NCBI GenBank assembly: GCA_002798175.1
Contig: NWQL01000003.1
Coordinates: 124,001-188,000 of the forward strand
Length of the DNA: 64,000 nucleotides
Reading direction: 5' to 3'
Origin: Lysobacteraceae bacterium NML91-0213
GTDB lineage: Bacteria; Pseudomonadota; Gammaproteobacteria; Xanthomonadales; Xanthomonadaceae
Part shown: piece after piece, positions 17,340 through 31,666 of the stretch
Numbering within the stretch: position 1 is the stretch's first letter
How the letters are laid out: each line of letters opens with the position of its first letter
The notes under the pieces: generated by a model
What the model saw: only the letters and a program-made list of their open reading frames with translations
Told to the model about the DNA's origin: nothing
The model's database searches: none
Translations under genes and position numbers: made by a program

Positions 17340-20186
17340 ATGACCGAGCAGCTCCCCTCCAGCTACGACCCCCGCGCCTTCGAGTCCCGCCTGTACGCGG
17401 AGTGGGAAGCCTCCGGCGTGTTCGCGCCGCAGGGCGACGGCCCGGCCTATTCGATCCTGCTGCCGCCGCCCAACGTCACCGGCACCCTGCACATGGGCCA
17501 CGCGTTCCAGCACACGCTGCAGGACGCGCTGATCCGCTACCACCGCATGCGTGGCTACCGCACGCTGTGGCAGGTCGGCAGCGACCACGCCGGCATCGCC
17601 ACCGAGATGGTGGTCGGCCGCAATCTCGCGCTCGCCGGCGAGGGCGAGACGCGTGATTCGCTGGGTCGCGAGCGCTTCATCGAAAAGGTCTGGGAGTGGA
17701 AGGCGCAGTCGGGCGACACCATCGAGCGGCAGATGCGCCGGCTGGGGGCATCCGGTGACTGGTCGCGCAAGGTGTTCACGATGGACGAGGCGCCGTCCGC
17801 CGCGGTGGTCGAGGCCTTCGTGCGCCTGCACGAAGAGGGCCTGATCTATCGCGGCAAGCGCCTGGTCAACTGGGATCCGGTGCTGCAGACGGCGGTGTCC
17901 GACCTCGAGGTGGTGAGCGAGGAGGAGGACGGCTTCCTGTGGTCGATCCGCTACCCGCTGGCCGACGGGGCGAGCTACGAGCACGTCGAAGTGGACGCCG
18001 ACGGCAACGAGACGTTGCGCGAGACCCGCGATTACCTGGTCGTCGCCACCACGCGCCCGGAAACCATGCTCGGCGATACCGCGGTGATGGTGCATCCGGA
18101 GGACCCGCGCTACGCGGGCCTGGTCGGCGGGTCGGTGCAGCTGCCGCTGGCGGGCAGGCGGATCCCGGTGATCGCCGACGACTACGTCGACCGCGCGTTC
18201 GGCACCGGCGTGGTCAAGGTGACACCCGCGCACGACTTCAACGACTACGCGGTGGGCCAGCGCCACGGCCTGCCGATGATCAACCTGTTCACCGACACCG
18301 CGGCCGTCAACGACAACGCGCCGGAGGCCTACCGCGGCCTCGACCGCTACGACGCGCGCAAGGCGGTGCTGGGCGATCTCGAGGCGGCCGGCCTGCTGGT
18401 GGAGACGAAGCCGCACAGGCTGCAGGTGCCGCGCGGTGACCGCAGCGGCCAGGTGATCGAGCCGTATCTCACCGACCAGTGGTTCGTGGCGATGGAGGCG
18501 ATGGGCCGGCGCGGGCTGGAGCTGGTGGAAGGCGTGGACGGGCAGCCGGGCGAGGTGCGCTTCGTGCCGCCGAACTGGATCAACACCTACCGCCACTGGC
18601 TGGCCAACATCCAGGACTGGACGATCAGCCGCCAGCTCTGGTGGGGCCATCGCATCCCGGCCTGGTACGACGATGCCGGCAACGTGCATGTCGGCCGCGA
18701 CGAGGCCGACGCGCGCGCGCGCAGCGGCCTGGGCGCGGACGTCGCGCTGCGCCAGGACAGCGACGTGCTGGAGACCTGGTTCTCGTCGGCACTGTGGCCC
18801 TTCAGCACGCTGGGCTGGCCCGACGCGGCTGCCATGCGCGAGCGCGGCTTCGACGCCTACCTGCCCTCGAGCGTGCTGGTCACCGGCTTCGACATCATCT
18901 TCTTCTGGGTGGCGCGGATGATCATGGTCACCGACCGCCTCACCGGGCAGGTGCCGTTCCGCGACGTCTACATCACCGGTCTCGTCCGCGACAAGGACGG
19001 CCAGAAGATGTCGAAGTCGAAGGGCAACATCCTCGACCCGATCGACATCATCGACGGCATCGCGCTCGACGACCTGGTCGCCAAGCGCACCAGCGGGCTG
19101 ATGCAGCCGCAGATGGCGGCGAAGATCGAAAAGGCCACGCGCAGGGAGTTCCCCGAGGGCATCGCCGCGCACGGTGCCGATGCGCTGCGCTTCACCATGG
19201 CCGCGCTGGCCGGGCCGGGCCGCGACATCAAGTTCGACCTCGGCCGCGCGGAGGGCTACAAGAACTTCTGCAACAAGCTGTGGAACGCCACGCGCTTCGT
19301 GCTGATGAACACCGAAGGCGCGCGCTTCGAAGGCGTGCCGCAGCCGCGCACCGATGCCGAGCGCTGGATCCTCGCGCGCCTGGCGCAGACCAGCGCGCAG
19401 GCCGGCGAGCATTTCGCCGGCTACCGCTTCGACCTGCTGGCCCAGGCGCTGTACGAATTCGCCTGGAACGAGGTCTGCGACTGGTTCCTCGAACTCGCCA
19501 AGCCCGCGCTCAGTGGCGACGATGCCGATGCCGCGCGCAGCACCCGGCACACGCTGCTCTACGTGCTGGAATCACTGTTGCGCCTGTTGCACCCGCTGAC
19601 TCCGTTCGTCAGCGAGGAGCTGTGGCGGCAGGTGGCGCCGCGGCTGGGGATCGAATCCCCGACCATCTCGCTGCAGGCGTACCCGCAGGCCGGCGACATC
19701 GACGCGGCGGCGTATGCGCAGGCCGCCGGCGACATCGAATGGCTCAAGCAGATGGTGTCGGCACTGCGCCGCGTGCGCAGCGAGCTCGGCGTGCCGCCCG
19801 CACGCCAGGTCGCCCTGCTGGTGCAGGGCGGGGGTGCGCAGGAGGCCGCGCGCCTCGATCGTTTCGCCGCGTCGCTGTCGTTCCTGCTGCGGCTGGAGCG
19901 CATCGACCGCGTCGAAGGCGACCCGCCGCCGGCGGCCACCGCGGTGGTCGGCGAGCTGCGCCTGTTCGTGCCGCTGGAAGGGCTGGTCGATCTCGACGCC
20001 GAACGCGCGCGCCTGGACAAGGAGCTCAAGCGCGTCGAGGCGGAGATCGCGAAGTGCAATGGCAAGCTCGGCAGCGCGACGTTCGTCGCCAACGCGCCGG
20101 CGGCGGTGGTGGACCAGGAACGCCAGCGGTTGGCCGACTGGACGGCGCAGCGCGACGGGCTGGCGGCACAGCGCGCGCGGCTGTAA
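17340..20186 (+). CDS. valS: Valyl-tRNA synthetase
   Basis: Class I aminoacyl-tRNA synthetase for valine with an editing domain, 948 residues (E. coli 951). The HIGH-type motif is [15 protein letters not shown] (about residues 42-56) and the KMSKS motif is [10 protein letters not shown] (about 555). The CP1 editing domain holds [15 protein letters not shown] and [11 protein letters not shown]. The C-terminus ends with a coiled-coil arm rich in [11 protein letters not shown], typical of ValRS. The ATG at 17340 was chosen because the upstream open frame runs through holC antisense-like sequence without family similarity. Confidence 0.97.
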   Translation: MTEQLPSSYDPRAFESRLYAEWEASGVFAPQGDGPAYSILLPPPNVTGTLHMGHAFQHTLQDALIRYHRMRGYRTLWQVGSDHAGIATEMVVGRNLALAGEGETRDSLGRERFIEKVWEWKAQSGDTIERQMRRLGASGDWSRKVFTMDEAPSAAVVEAFVRLHEEGLIYRGKRLVNWDPVLQTAVSDLEVVSEEEDGFLWSIRYPLADGASYEHVEVDADGNETLRETRDYLVVATTRPETMLGDTAVMVHPEDPRYAGLVGGSVQLPLAGRRIPVIADDYVDRAFGTGVVKVTPAHDFNDYAVGQRHGLPMINLFTDTAAVNDNAPEAYRGLDRYDARKAVLGDLEAAGLLVETKPHRLQVPRGDRSGQVIEPYLTDQWFVAMEAMGRRGLELVEGVDGQPGEVRFVPPNWINTYRHWLANIQDWTISRQLWWGHRIPAWYDDAGNVHVGRDEADARARSGLGADVALRQDSDVLETWFSSALWPFSTLGWPDAAAMRERGFDAYLPSSVLVTGFDIIFFWVARMIMVTDRLTGQVPFRDVYITGLVRDKDGQKMSKSKGNILDPIDIIDGIALDDLVAKRTSGLMQPQMAAKIEKATRREFPEGIAAHGADALRFTMAALAGPGRDIKFDLGRAEGYKNFCNKLWNATRFVLMNTEGARFEGVPQPRTDAERWILARLAQTSAQAGEHFAGYRFDLLAQALYEFAWNEVCDWFLELAKPALSGDDADAARSTRHTLLYVLESLLRLLHPLTPFVSEELWRQVAPRLGIESPTISLQAYPQAGDIDAAAYAQAAGDIEWLKQMVSALRRVRSELGVPPARQVALLVQGGGAQEAARLDRFAASLSFLLRLERIDRVEGDPPPAATAVVGELRLFVPLEGLVDLDAERARLDKELKRVEAEIAKCNGKLGSATFVANAPAAVVDQERQRLADWTAQRDGLAAQRARL

Positions 20187-20264
20187 GGCGCGTCGCGGCC
20201 CCGCCACGTGGATGCGGCGAGGGGCGCGACCGGGTCCCGCGTCGGCTCTGCCGCAGGCGGGATC

Positions 20265-20735
20265 TCAACGCTTCGGTGTGCGTAGCAGTCGCGTGCCGCT
20301 GGCCCGGTCATGCCAGGTCAGGCCGTCGCGGTCCAGCCATGCCCACCAGAAGCCGAGCCCGCCGACCAGCAATGACAACGTGCCGACCGCATAACGCCGC
20401 CACAGCATCGGCACTTGCGCGGGGCTGCCGTCGAGCGTGACCAGCCGCAACCGCCACGGCCGCATGCCGAGCGTCTGCCCACCGCGGCGCCAGCTGGCCA
20501 CCGCATAGAGCCCGGTCACGATCCAGCAGCAGGCCCACAGCAGCCACTGCAATGCGCCCAGCGGGGCGATGTTCTCGCGTGGATCGTGCCGGCCGAGGAC
20601 CGTGTGGCCGAGCGCGAACACGAAGCCAAGCGCGAACCACATCGCAAGCGCCGGCCACAGGTCGTAGAACAGCGCCGCAAGGCGCCATCCGATCCAGGGG
20701 CGCGGGCGCGTGGCAGTGGCATCGTGTTCGCTCAT
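20265..20735 (-). CDS. RDD-family membrane protein
   Basis: Small integral membrane protein, 156 residues, with three hydrophobic segments (about 25-50, 65-90 and 118-138). The first helix begins [21 protein letters not shown], carrying the Arg and Asp of the RDD signature, and [19 protein letters not shown] is the conserved loop after the second helix. RDD proteins have been linked to ion exchange and membrane housekeeping; no specific role can be given. The ATG at 20735 has no ribosome site; a -10-like TATCCT ends six bases upstream on its strand. Convergent with valS and divergent from xerD. Confidence 0.82.
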   Translation of the reverse strand: MSEHDATATRPRPWIGWRLAALFYDLWPALAMWFALGFVFALGHTVLGRHDPRENIAPLGALQWLLWACCWIVTGLYAVASWRRGGQTLGMRPWRLRLVTLDGSPAQVPMLWRRYAVGTLSLLVGGLGFWWAWLDRDGLTWHDRASGTRLLRTPKR

Positions 20736-20741
20736 CGCGAA

Positions 20742-20747
20742 AGGATA
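20742..20747 (-). promoter_or_regulatory. -10-like element at the RDD gene start
   Basis: On the minus strand TATCCT lies six bases before the ATG at 20735, with no Shine-Dalgarno sequence, matching the leaderless pattern seen at other genes here. Confidence 0.4.
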
Positions 20748-20871
20748 CCGCCGGCACGGAAGCAGGTTCCTGCCTCGCCAGGTGCCGGCTGGTACCCGAC
20801 GCCCTTGCCCCTTCCGCGGGATCCGCGCGGATTCCGCTGCAACCACGGCCCCACCCGCTACCCTGCGGGCC

Positions 20872-21855
20872 ATGCCCACGCCCGCTGACCGTCGCCTCGC
20901 GTCCATGTCGCTGCCGCCGCTGGCCGATGCCGATGCGCAGGCCATCGATCGATGCCTCGATGCGGTATGGGCCGAACGCGGTCTCGCGCGAAGCACGCTG
21001 GAGAGCTATCGCAGTGATCTCGTGCTGCTGGCGCGTTGGCTGGACGGTCGCGGCGGTGGCGTGGCGCGGGCCGCGCGGGCCGACCTGCTCGACTACCTCG
21101 CATGGCGTGCCCGCCACGGCTTCACCGCGCGCAGCAATGCGCGACTGCTGTCGGCGCTGCGGACCTTCTTCGTCAACCTGGTGGTGCGCGGCGAGCGCAG
21201 CGACGACCCGACCGCGCTGCTCGATGCACCGCGGCAGGGCCGCCTGCTGCCGAAAGCACTGACCGAGGGCCAGATCGAAGCGCTGCTGGCAGCGCCCGAT
21301 ACCGATGCCGCGGAGGGCCTGCGCGATCGCGCGATGCTCGAACTCATGTACGCCTGCGGATTGCGCGTGAGCGAGCTGGTCGGGCTGGCCGCCAATGGCA
21401 TCAACCTCCGCCAGGGCGTGCTGCGGGTGACCGGCAAGGGCAGCCGCGAGCGGCTGGTGCCGCTGGGCGAGGAAGCCCAGCACTGGCTGGAGCGGTACCT
21501 CGCGCGCGCGCGGCCACAGCTGGCCGTGCGGATCGACTCCGGCAGTGCCCCGGCAGGGCGCGCGCAGCCGGCGGATGGGCTGCTGTTCCTGGTCCATGGC
21601 GGCCAGCCGCTGTCGCGCCAGCGCTTCTGGTCGCTGGTCAAGGCCTACGCCGCGCTGGCCGGAATCGACCCGGCACGGATCAGCCCGCATGCGTTGCGCC
21701 ACAGCTTCGCCACCCACCTGCTCAACCACGGCGCCGACCTGCGTGCGCTGCAGATGCTGCTGGGCCACAGCTCGCTGTCGACGACGCAGATCTACACCCT
21801 GGTCGCACGCGAGCAGCTCAAGCGCCTGCATGCGCGCCACCATCCGCGGGCCTGA
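20872..21855 (+). CDS. xerD: Site-specific tyrosine recombinase XerD
   Basis: Tyrosine recombinase that resolves chromosome dimers at dif together with XerC, 327 residues. The N-terminal SAM-like core-binding domain covers about 12-105 ([21 protein letters not shown]). The catalytic domain shows the first Arg in [11 protein letters not shown], Lys in [13 protein letters not shown], HxxR in [12 protein letters not shown], the second His in [14 protein letters not shown] and the nucleophile Tyr in the same stretch. The dsbC gene follows directly, as in E. coli (xerD-dsbC-recJ), which favours XerD over XerC and over a phage integrase. The ATG at 20872 follows a TACCCT hexamer with a 7-base gap and no ribosome site. 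Confidence 0.92.
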   Translation: MPTPADRRLASMSLPPLADADAQAIDRCLDAVWAERGLARSTLESYRSDLVLLARWLDGRGGGVARAARADLLDYLAWRARHGFTARSNARLLSALRTFFVNLVVRGERSDDPTALLDAPRQGRLLPKALTEGQIEALLAAPDTDAAEGLRDRAMLELMYACGLRVSELVGLAANGINLRQGVLRVTGKGSRERLVPLGEEAQHWLERYLARARPQLAVRIDSGSAPAGRAQPADGLLFLVHGGQPLSRQRFWSLVKAYAALAGIDPARISPHALRHSFATHLLNHGADLRALQMLLGHSSLSTTQIYTLVAREQLKRLHARHHPRA

Positions 21856-21947
21856 GCACTCAGCGGGCGTCCGGGTGGGGCATGCGACAATCCAACGCCT
21901 TCGAGACCGCCTCCGCGCGCGGTCGGATCCGCACGATGACCCCAGCC

Positions 21948-22763
21948 ATGAAGCTGTTGCTGCCTGCGATGCTGATCGCGTCGTTCAGCCTGACCGCCTG
22001 CGCGCAGGCGCCGGCACCCGAGAGCGACGTCGACGTCGCCGCCGATGCCCCGGCGTCCCGGCTCGACGTCGACCCGGCCAGCGCCGATGGCCGTGCGGTC
22101 GATGCGATCCGCAAGATCAACCCGCGCGTCGAGGTGGATGCCGTGGGCGCGGCGCCGATCGCCGGCTTCCGCGAGGTGATCGTCAGCGGGCAGGTGCTGT
22201 ATGTGAGCGACGACGGCCGCTACCTGCTGCAGGGCAGCCTGTTCGATATCGAGCAGCGTCGTGACCTCAGCGAGGTCGGGCTGGCGAAGGTGCGCCGCGC
22301 GCTGCTGGCGGACGTGCCCGAGAGCGACCGCATCGTGTTCGGCCCGCCGGCCCCGGTGCACACGGTGACCGTCTTCACCGACGTCGAATGCGGCTACTGC
22401 CGCAAGCTCCACCAGGAGATCGACGAGTACAACCGGCAGGGCATCGCCATCCAGTACGTCGCGTTCCCGCGCATGGGCCCGGCCAGCGAGGACTTCCGCA
22501 CGATGGAAGCGGTCTGGTGCGCCGAGGACCGCAAGCAGGCGCTGACCGATGCCAAGTCCGGCAGGACGGTGCCGTCGCGCCGCTGCACCAACCCGGTGGC
22601 CATGCACTACGAACTCGGCCAGCGCATCGGCCTGACCGGCACGCCGCTGATCATCGCCGAGGACGGCACCCAGCTGCCCGGCTACATGCCGCCGGCGGCA
22701 CTGCGCGCCGCGCTGGACGACCTGGCGAAGAACGCCGGCGCTACGGCTGCGAGCGGCGGCTGA
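21948..22763 (+). CDS. dsbC: DsbC-family thiol:disulfide interchange protein, lipobox start
   Basis: Periplasmic disulfide isomerase, 271 residues. The active site is CGYC in [18 protein letters not shown]; a second Cys pair, VWCAED and RRCTNP, matches the structural disulfide of DsbC, and [10 protein letters not shown] carries the cis-proline loop. The N-terminal dimerisation domain is about residues 40-110. The leader [18 protein letters not shown] ends in a lipobox-like LTAC, so the protein may be lipid-anchored, unlike soluble E. coli DsbC. An in-frame ATG at 21936 would add four residues. Follows xerD; DsbD encoded at 48421 would keep it reduced. Confidence 0.9.
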   Translation: MKLLLPAMLIASFSLTACAQAPAPESDVDVAADAPASRLDVDPASADGRAVDAIRKINPRVEVDAVGAAPIAGFREVIVSGQVLYVSDDGRYLLQGSLFDIEQRRDLSEVGLAKVRRALLADVPESDRIVFGPPAPVHTVTVFTDVECGYCRKLHQEIDEYNRQGIAIQYVAFPRMGPASEDFRTMEAVWCAEDRKQALTDAKSGRTVPSRRCTNPVAMHYELGQRIGLTGTPLIIAEDGTQLPGYMPPAALRAALDDLAKNAGATAASGG

Positions 22764-22844
22764 ACCGCCGCCCGCGCCCGGCGTCCGCCCGCCAGGCCCA
22801 CCGGCGACCGGAGCATGCCGCCCGGCCGGCGGCGCGGGGTCCGC

Positions 22845-22850
22845 TACAAT
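22845..22850 (+). promoter_or_regulatory. Probable -10 element of purL
   Basis: TACAAT, 28 bases before the purL ATG in an otherwise GC-only stretch. No clear -35 is seen. A PurR-like operator was looked for and not recognised. Confidence 0.4.
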
Positions 22851-22878
22851 AGCCGGCCCGTCCCACCAGCTGCCGGAC

Positions 22879-26775
<3,897 letters not shown>

Positions 26776-26796
26776 TCCGCCGCCGCACCCACACAG

Positions 26797-26824
26797 AACC
26801 CGCCGAAAGGCGGGTTTTTTTTGT
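26797..26824 (+). terminator. Rho-independent terminator of purL
   Basis: Stem AACCCGCC/GGCGGGTT with a GAAA tetraloop and eight or more T residues, 21 bp after the purL stop. Confidence 0.92.
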
Positions 26825-26934
26825 CCGGTGGCAAGGATGCGCGGAATCCGCACATGCCGCGCGCCCCGCTTGCGACATATTCCCGTCGTATTGCGAACTG
26901 CGTCACGCAACCTGAGCATGTGCGCAGTCAAGTT

Positions 26935-26958
26935 TGTGACGAAAGCCGTCACATGACG
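26935..26958. promoter_or_regulatory. Candidate operator upstream of the adhesin gene
   Basis: Perfect inverted repeat TGTGAC-N7-GTCACA (26935-26953), partly overlapped by a second one, CGTCA-N2-TGACG (26947-26958). CRP/Clp-like sites have TGTGA-N6-TCACA, so the spacing here is longer than that consensus. It sits 227 bp before the adhesin ATG in a gene-free stretch of about 400 bp (26776-27179) that otherwise holds only the purL terminator and GC-rich leader. Confidence 0.4.
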
Positions 26959-27179
26959 GGCTTGAAGCGGCCTTCGTGGTCATCGCTTGACTCTCCGCGT
27001 CAGGCGCCGGCAGTATCGGGCGTCAACATTCCGTTGAGGGGGAGTTCAGCTTTGCATGCAGCCCGTGCAGATACGCACGGGGACGTGCAGCTGCCCGCCG
27101 GCAGAGGGTCTGCCTCTTTTCCTGATTGCCACCTGCGCGCCCTGCGCGTGGCGCCCACCACTCTCGAAGGAACGCATCG

Positions 27180-30100
27180 ATGAACCGCATCTACCGCAAG
27201 GTCTGGAACAAGTCGCTGAACCAGCTGGTCGTGGCATCGGAGCTCGCCTCCGGCGACAGCGCCGGCGTGCGCGCGTCCGACGTCGTCCTGCGTGGGTACG
27301 GCATGCGGGCAGCGGCGCTTGGCCTTGCGCTTGCGGGTGCCCTGATGGCGCCAGCGGCGATGGGCCAGTCGGTGTCGGTGGGCGAGAACCGCAACTGCCT
27401 GGTGCTCGATTCCAGCCTGCTGGCGCGCTGCGCCACGGCGGGATCGGCCGATGCCAGTGGCCAGAACGCGGTCGCGATTGGCAGCCAGGCACGGGCGAGC
27501 GGTGCCCAGGCGGTGGCGATCGGGCGGGCCGCGCAGGCCACCGGCGCCAACACGGTGGCGCTTGGTGCGTCGTCGCAGGCCATCGCCACCAGTGCGACGT
27601 CGGTCGGTGCCAACAGCCGCGCGACTGCGGCCAACACGACCGCAATGGGCGCCGGCGCGAACGCCCAGCAGACCGGGGCAACCGCGCTGGGTTCGAATGC
27701 CCGCGCAGGCGCGCAGCAGAGCACGGCGGTCGGCTTCAATGCACAGACACTGGCGACGGGCGGCGTGGCGGTCGGGCGCGCGGCGATCGTGCAGGGCAGC
27801 GCGGAGAACGCCGTGGCGCTGGGTCACGGGGCGATCGCCAGCGAGGCCAATACGGTTTCGGTCGGCAATGGCACCGGCGCCGGTGGCGCCCCGGCCACGC
27901 GCCGGATCGTCAACGTGTCCGCCGGCAGCGCGGACACGGATGCGGTCAACGTCGCCCAGCTCAATGCGGTGGCCGATATCGCCGAGGAGACCAGCCAGTA
28001 CTTCCAGGCCACCGGCGAAGGTCGGGCCTGGGCAGAGGGTGAGGAATCGGTGGCCGCCGGCGCGGATGCGCTTGCGGAGGGCGACTATGCGACCGCGGTC
28101 GGTTCGACTGCGCAGGCGCAGGGCGACGCCTCGGCGGCCTTCGGCAGCGGCGCGTTCGCGCTGGAGACGGGTGCCACGGCGATCGGCTTCAGCAGCTTGA
28201 GCGCGGGTGTTGACTCGGTGGCGCTGGGTGCGTTCGCCGAGGCCTGGGGCGAGGCGAGCACGGCGCTGGGCACGGGGGCATATGCCGCCGAGCTCGGCGC
28301 GACCGCGACCGGTGCCGGCGCGGTCGCCGAGGGCGTGCTGGCGACCGCGACGGGTGCGGGGTCGCTGGCATCGGGCATCCAGTCAACCGCGACCGGCTTT
28401 GGTGCCGAAGCGACGGCCGACGCCACCTCCGCGTACGGCAGCCTGGCCAGCGCCAGCGGTGCGGGTGCGACGGCACTGGGATACGGCGCCGAGGCGTCGG
28501 CCGACAGCAGCACGGCAGTGGGCGTGGGTGCGGTGGCCAGCAATTTCGACGCCACCGCGATCGGTTCCAACGCGATCGCCAGCGGCGACAATGCGGTCGC
28601 GGTGGGCGGTGCCTTCTTCGGCCTGATCCCGACCGAAGCATCGGGCGACTTCTCCACCGCGGTGGGCGGCGCGGCCTGGGCCGACGGCACCAATTCGACC
28701 GCGCTGGGCAACTTCGCCACTGCACTGGGCGAAGACAGCCTGGCCCTGGGTTCGGACAGCGTCGCGGCCGCCGCCGGCAGCGTGGCGCTGGGCCAGGGCT
28801 CGGTGGCGGATCGCGACGACACGGTGTCGGTGGGCTCGGCCGGTGCCGAGCGCCAGATCACCAACGTCGCCGCCGGCACCGAGGCCACCGATGCGGTGAA
28901 CCTCGGCCAGCTGGAGGAGGCCACCGCCGACACCCGCTACTTCCGCGCGACCGGTGACGGCGAAGCCTTCGCAGTGGGCGAGGAGTCCACCGCAGCGGGT
29001 TCGGATGCCTATGCGGAAGCCGACTACAGCACCGCGATCGGTGCCGGCAGCAGTGCGCTGGGCGAGGGCGCGTCCGCGTTCGGCACCGGTGCACTGGCAG
29101 CCGGGCAGTTCTCGACCGCGTCGGGCTACGGCGCGGTGGCCGAGGCCGCCTCCAGCACCGCGATCGGCGGCACGCTGTACTACGTCGACCCGGCGACGGG
29201 CGACGTGCTGCTCGACCAGGCCACGTCGGCCACCGGCGACGGTGCGTCGGCGCTGGGTGCCGGCGCGCAGGCGGCCGGCGCGTTCGCGACCGCCACCGGT
29301 GCCGCCGCCGTGGCCAGCAATACCCAAGCCACGGCCACCGGCTACAACAGCCAGGCCACCGGCCTGGCAGCCACCGCCAACGGCGGCTTCACCGAGGCCA
29401 CCGGCGATTTCGCCACGGCGCTGGGCTACGGCGCCGAAGCCAGCAACACCCGCACCACCGCGGTGGGCATCAGCAGCGTGGCCTCCGGCCTCAACGCCAC
29501 GGCGCTGGGCAACACGGCCACCGCGTCCGGCAACGCCAGCATCGCCGCGGGTAGCGCTGCGAGTGCCAGCGGGCTCAACGCCACCGCGATCGGCGGCACC
29601 GCCTGGGCCACCGCGGCCAACACCACCGCGCTGGGCCAGTTCGCGTGGGCGACCTCGGCAGGCTCCACCGCGATCGGCCAGGACTCGTTCGCCTACGGCG
29701 GCACCAACGCCACCGCGATCGGCCTGAACGCCTGGGCGAACGGGCAGAGCAGCGTCGCACTGGGCGCCGGTTCGCGTGCCACCGAGGCCAACGTGGTGTC
29801 GGTCGGCAATGGCACCGGCACGGGCGGGCATCCGGCCACGCGGCGGATCGTCAACGTCGCCGATGGCGTCAACGCCAATGACGCGGTCAACGTCGGCCAG
29901 CTCGACGCGGTGGCGGATGATCTCGCGGACCTGGGTGCCAGTGCGGTGGTCTACGACGACGCGGCGCGCGGCGTGGTGACCCTGGCCGGCGCGGACGGAA
30001 CACGGGTGACCAACGTTGCGCGCGGCGCGATCGCTGCCGACAGCTCCGACGCGGTGACTGGTGGCCAGCTGTTCGAGACCGATGCGCGTGTCACGGTGGT

Positions 30101-31541
30101 CGAGGGTCGCGTGGACGATCTCGATGTCCGCATCGGTGACGTGGAAGGCGTGGCAGCGAATGCGCTGACCTATGACGACAGCAGTCGCGATGTGGTGACC
30201 CTTGGTGGCCAGGATGGCACCCGCCTCACCAACCTGGCGCAGGGCGATATCGCCGAGGACAGCACCGATGCCGTGACCGGCGGCCAGCTGTTTGAAACCA
30301 ACACCCGGGTGAGCACCGTGGAAGGCCGCGTGGATGTCCTCGACGATCGGATCGAGGGCATCGAAGGGGTCGCGGCGAATGCGGTGACCTTCGATGACGG
30401 CGACCGTTCTCGAATCACCCTGGACGAGGAAGGGACTGTCGTCGCCAATGTCGCCGACGGTGCCATCTCCAGCAGCAGCATGGAGGCGATCAATGGGCGG
30501 CAGCTGCATGGCGCGATGCAGTCGGCGGCGGACATCCTCGGTGGCGGCGCCGCAGTTACCGCCTTCGGCACCCTGGCTGCGCCGAGCTACATGATCCAGG
30601 GCACCAGCTACTCCAACATCGGCGCCACGTTCACGGCACTCGATATCGAGCTTACGGGCCTGAAGGCGAAGGTCGACGGTATCGAAGGCGCTCTCGCTCC
30701 GAACGATCGGGTGGCCGTTGGAGGTGACCGGCCAGCATCGATCGCGGAAGGCACGAACGGCGTGGCGATCGGCGATGGCGCTCAGGCCGGTGGCGCCAAC
30801 GGGGTTGCCCTGGGTGGCGAGTCCTACGCACACGGGCCCAACGACACCGCCATTGGCGGCAACGCGCGGGTGAATGCCGATGGAAGCACGGCGGTTGGCG
30901 CCAACAGCACGATCGCCGCCAATGCCACCAACGCCGTGGCAGTGGGCGAGGGGACGTCGGTGACCGCGGCCTCGGGGACTGCACTGGGCCAGGGTGCCAC
31001 GGTCACGGCCGAGGGCGCGGTAGCGCTGGGGCAGGGGGCGGTGGCGGATCGGGCGAATACGGTGTCGGTCGGCAGTGCCGGCAGCGAGCGCCAGATCGCC
31101 AATGTCGCCGCGGGCACGCAGGCGACCGACGCGGCCAACGTCGGCCAGCTCAACAGCGGCGTTGCCGAGGCCAAGACCTATGCCGACACCCGTGCGACGC
31201 AGACGTTGAGCTCGGCCAATGCTTACACGGATGCGAAGTTCGCCGCCTGGGACGACAACTTCGAGGCTTTCCGTGGCGACGTGGAACGCCGCTTCGACGA
31301 CGTCGACCGCCGCATGGACCGCCAGGGCGCGATGAACGCCGCGATGCTCAACATGGCCACCAGCGCCGCGGGCGTGCGCACGCAGAACCGCGTCGGCGTC
31401 GGTGTCGGCTTCCAGAGCGGCGAAAGCGCGCTGTCGGTCGGTTACCAGCGTGCGATCAGCGAGCGCGCGACGGTGACGGTGGGCGGCGCCTTCAGCGGTG
31501 ACGAGAAGTCGGTGGGTATCGGCGCGGGCTTCGGCTGGTGA
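27180..31541 (+). CDS. Trimeric autotransporter adhesin (YadA/Hia type)
   Basis: Type Vc secreted adhesin, 1453 residues. Begins with an extended signal peptide (ESPR, MNRIYRKVWNKSLNQLVVAS), then the hydrophobic export core (about 42-62). The passenger alternates YadA-like head repeats (AVAIG/TALG 14-residue units) with neck motifs: NVSAGSADTDAVNVAQL (~245), NVAAGTEATDAVNLGQL (~560), NVADGVNANDAVNVGQL (~890) and NVAAGTQATDAANVGQL (~1305). Between the third and fourth necks lie FxG-like stalk repeats (VTGGQLFET twice) and a further head block. A coiled coil (~1325-1390) leads into a ~60-residue YadA anchor that ends in GFGW. The C-terminal Trp is aromatic, as OMPs require. Predicted role is adhesion or aggregation; ligand unknown. 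Confidence 0.93.
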   Translation: MNRIYRKVWNKSLNQLVVASELASGDSAGVRASDVVLRGYGMRAAALGLALAGALMAPAAMGQSVSVGENRNCLVLDSSLLARCATAGSADASGQNAVAIGSQARASGAQAVAIGRAAQATGANTVALGASSQAIATSATSVGANSRATAANTTAMGAGANAQQTGATALGSNARAGAQQSTAVGFNAQTLATGGVAVGRAAIVQGSAENAVALGHGAIASEANTVSVGNGTGAGGAPATRRIVNVSAGSADTDAVNVAQLNAVADIAEETSQYFQATGEGRAWAEGEESVAAGADALAEGDYATAVGSTAQAQGDASAAFGSGAFALETGATAIGFSSLSAGVDSVALGAFAEAWGEASTALGTGAYAAELGATATGAGAVAEGVLATATGAGSLASGIQSTATGFGAEATADATSAYGSLASASGAGATALGYGAEASADSSTAVGVGAVASNFDATAIGSNAIASGDNAVAVGGAFFGLIPTEASGDFSTAVGGAAWADGTNSTALGNFATALGEDSLALGSDSVAAAAGSVALGQGSVADRDDTVSVGSAGAERQITNVAAGTEATDAVNLGQLEEATADTRYFRATGDGEAFAVGEESTAAGSDAYAEADYSTAIGAGSSALGEGASAFGTGALAAGQFSTASGYGAVAEAASSTAIGGTLYYVDPATGDVLLDQATSATGDGASALGAGAQAAGAFATATGAAAVASNTQATATGYNSQATGLAATANGGFTEATGDFATALGYGAEASNTRTTAVGISSVASGLNATALGNTATASGNASIAAGSAASASGLNATAIGGTAWATAANTTALGQFAWATSAGSTAIGQDSFAYGGTNATAIGLNAWANGQSSVALGAGSRATEANVVSVGNGTGTGGHPATRRIVNVADGVNANDAVNVGQLDAVADDLADLGASAVVYDDAARGVVTLAGADGTRVTNVARGAIAADSSDAVTGGQLFETDARVTVVEGRVDDLDVRIGDVEGVAANALTYDDSSRDVVTLGGQDGTRLTNLAQGDIAEDSTDAVTGGQLFETNTRVSTVEGRVDVLDDRIEGIEGVAANAVTFDDGDRSRITLDEEGTVVANVADGAISSSSMEAINGRQLHGAMQSAADILGGGAAVTAFGTLAAPSYMIQGTSYSNIGATFTALDIELTGLKAKVDGIEGALAPNDRVAVGGDRPASIAEGTNGVAIGDGAQAGGANGVALGGESYAHGPNDTAIGGNARVNADGSTAVGANSTIAANATNAVAVGEGTSVTAASGTALGQGATVTAEGAVALGQGAVADRANTVSVGSAGSERQIANVAAGTQATDAANVGQLNSGVAEAKTYADTRATQTLSSANAYTDAKFAAWDDNFEAFRGDVERRFDDVDRRMDRQGAMNAAMLNMATSAAGVRTQNRVGVGVGFQSGESALSVGYQRAISERATVTVGGAFSGDEKSVGIGAGFGW

Positions 31542-31666
31542 TGGACACGGGGTGGCCGGCCCGCCGGTCGGCCACCTGACACCGCAGGGATTTCCAAGGC
31601 GGTCCGCGGCGGCGCGACGACGGATCGCACACGTGCAGCACCCAACTCAAGAGAGGCAGGAACGAG

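Noticed and set aside
20872..21855. Tyrosine recombinase as a phage or island integrase
   Set aside because: Length, motifs and the following dsbC gene match chromosomal XerD; no attachment site, tRNA or mobile genes are near.
22845..22878. PurR-type operator or purine riboswitch before purL
   Set aside because: No palindrome of the PurR type and no riboswitch-like structure or spacing was visible in the ~115-bp gap.
28383..30833. 816-residue minus-strand open frame inside the adhesin gene
   Set aside because: Antisense reflection of the adhesin's repetitive codons; no start context, no domain, and the plus strand has a complete ESPR-to-anchor protein.
27400..30900. Regularly repeated sequence that could suggest a CRISPR array or tandem satellite
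   Set aside because: The repeats are degenerate coding units of 14 residues in a YadA-type head, in frame, with no constant direct repeat or unique spacers.
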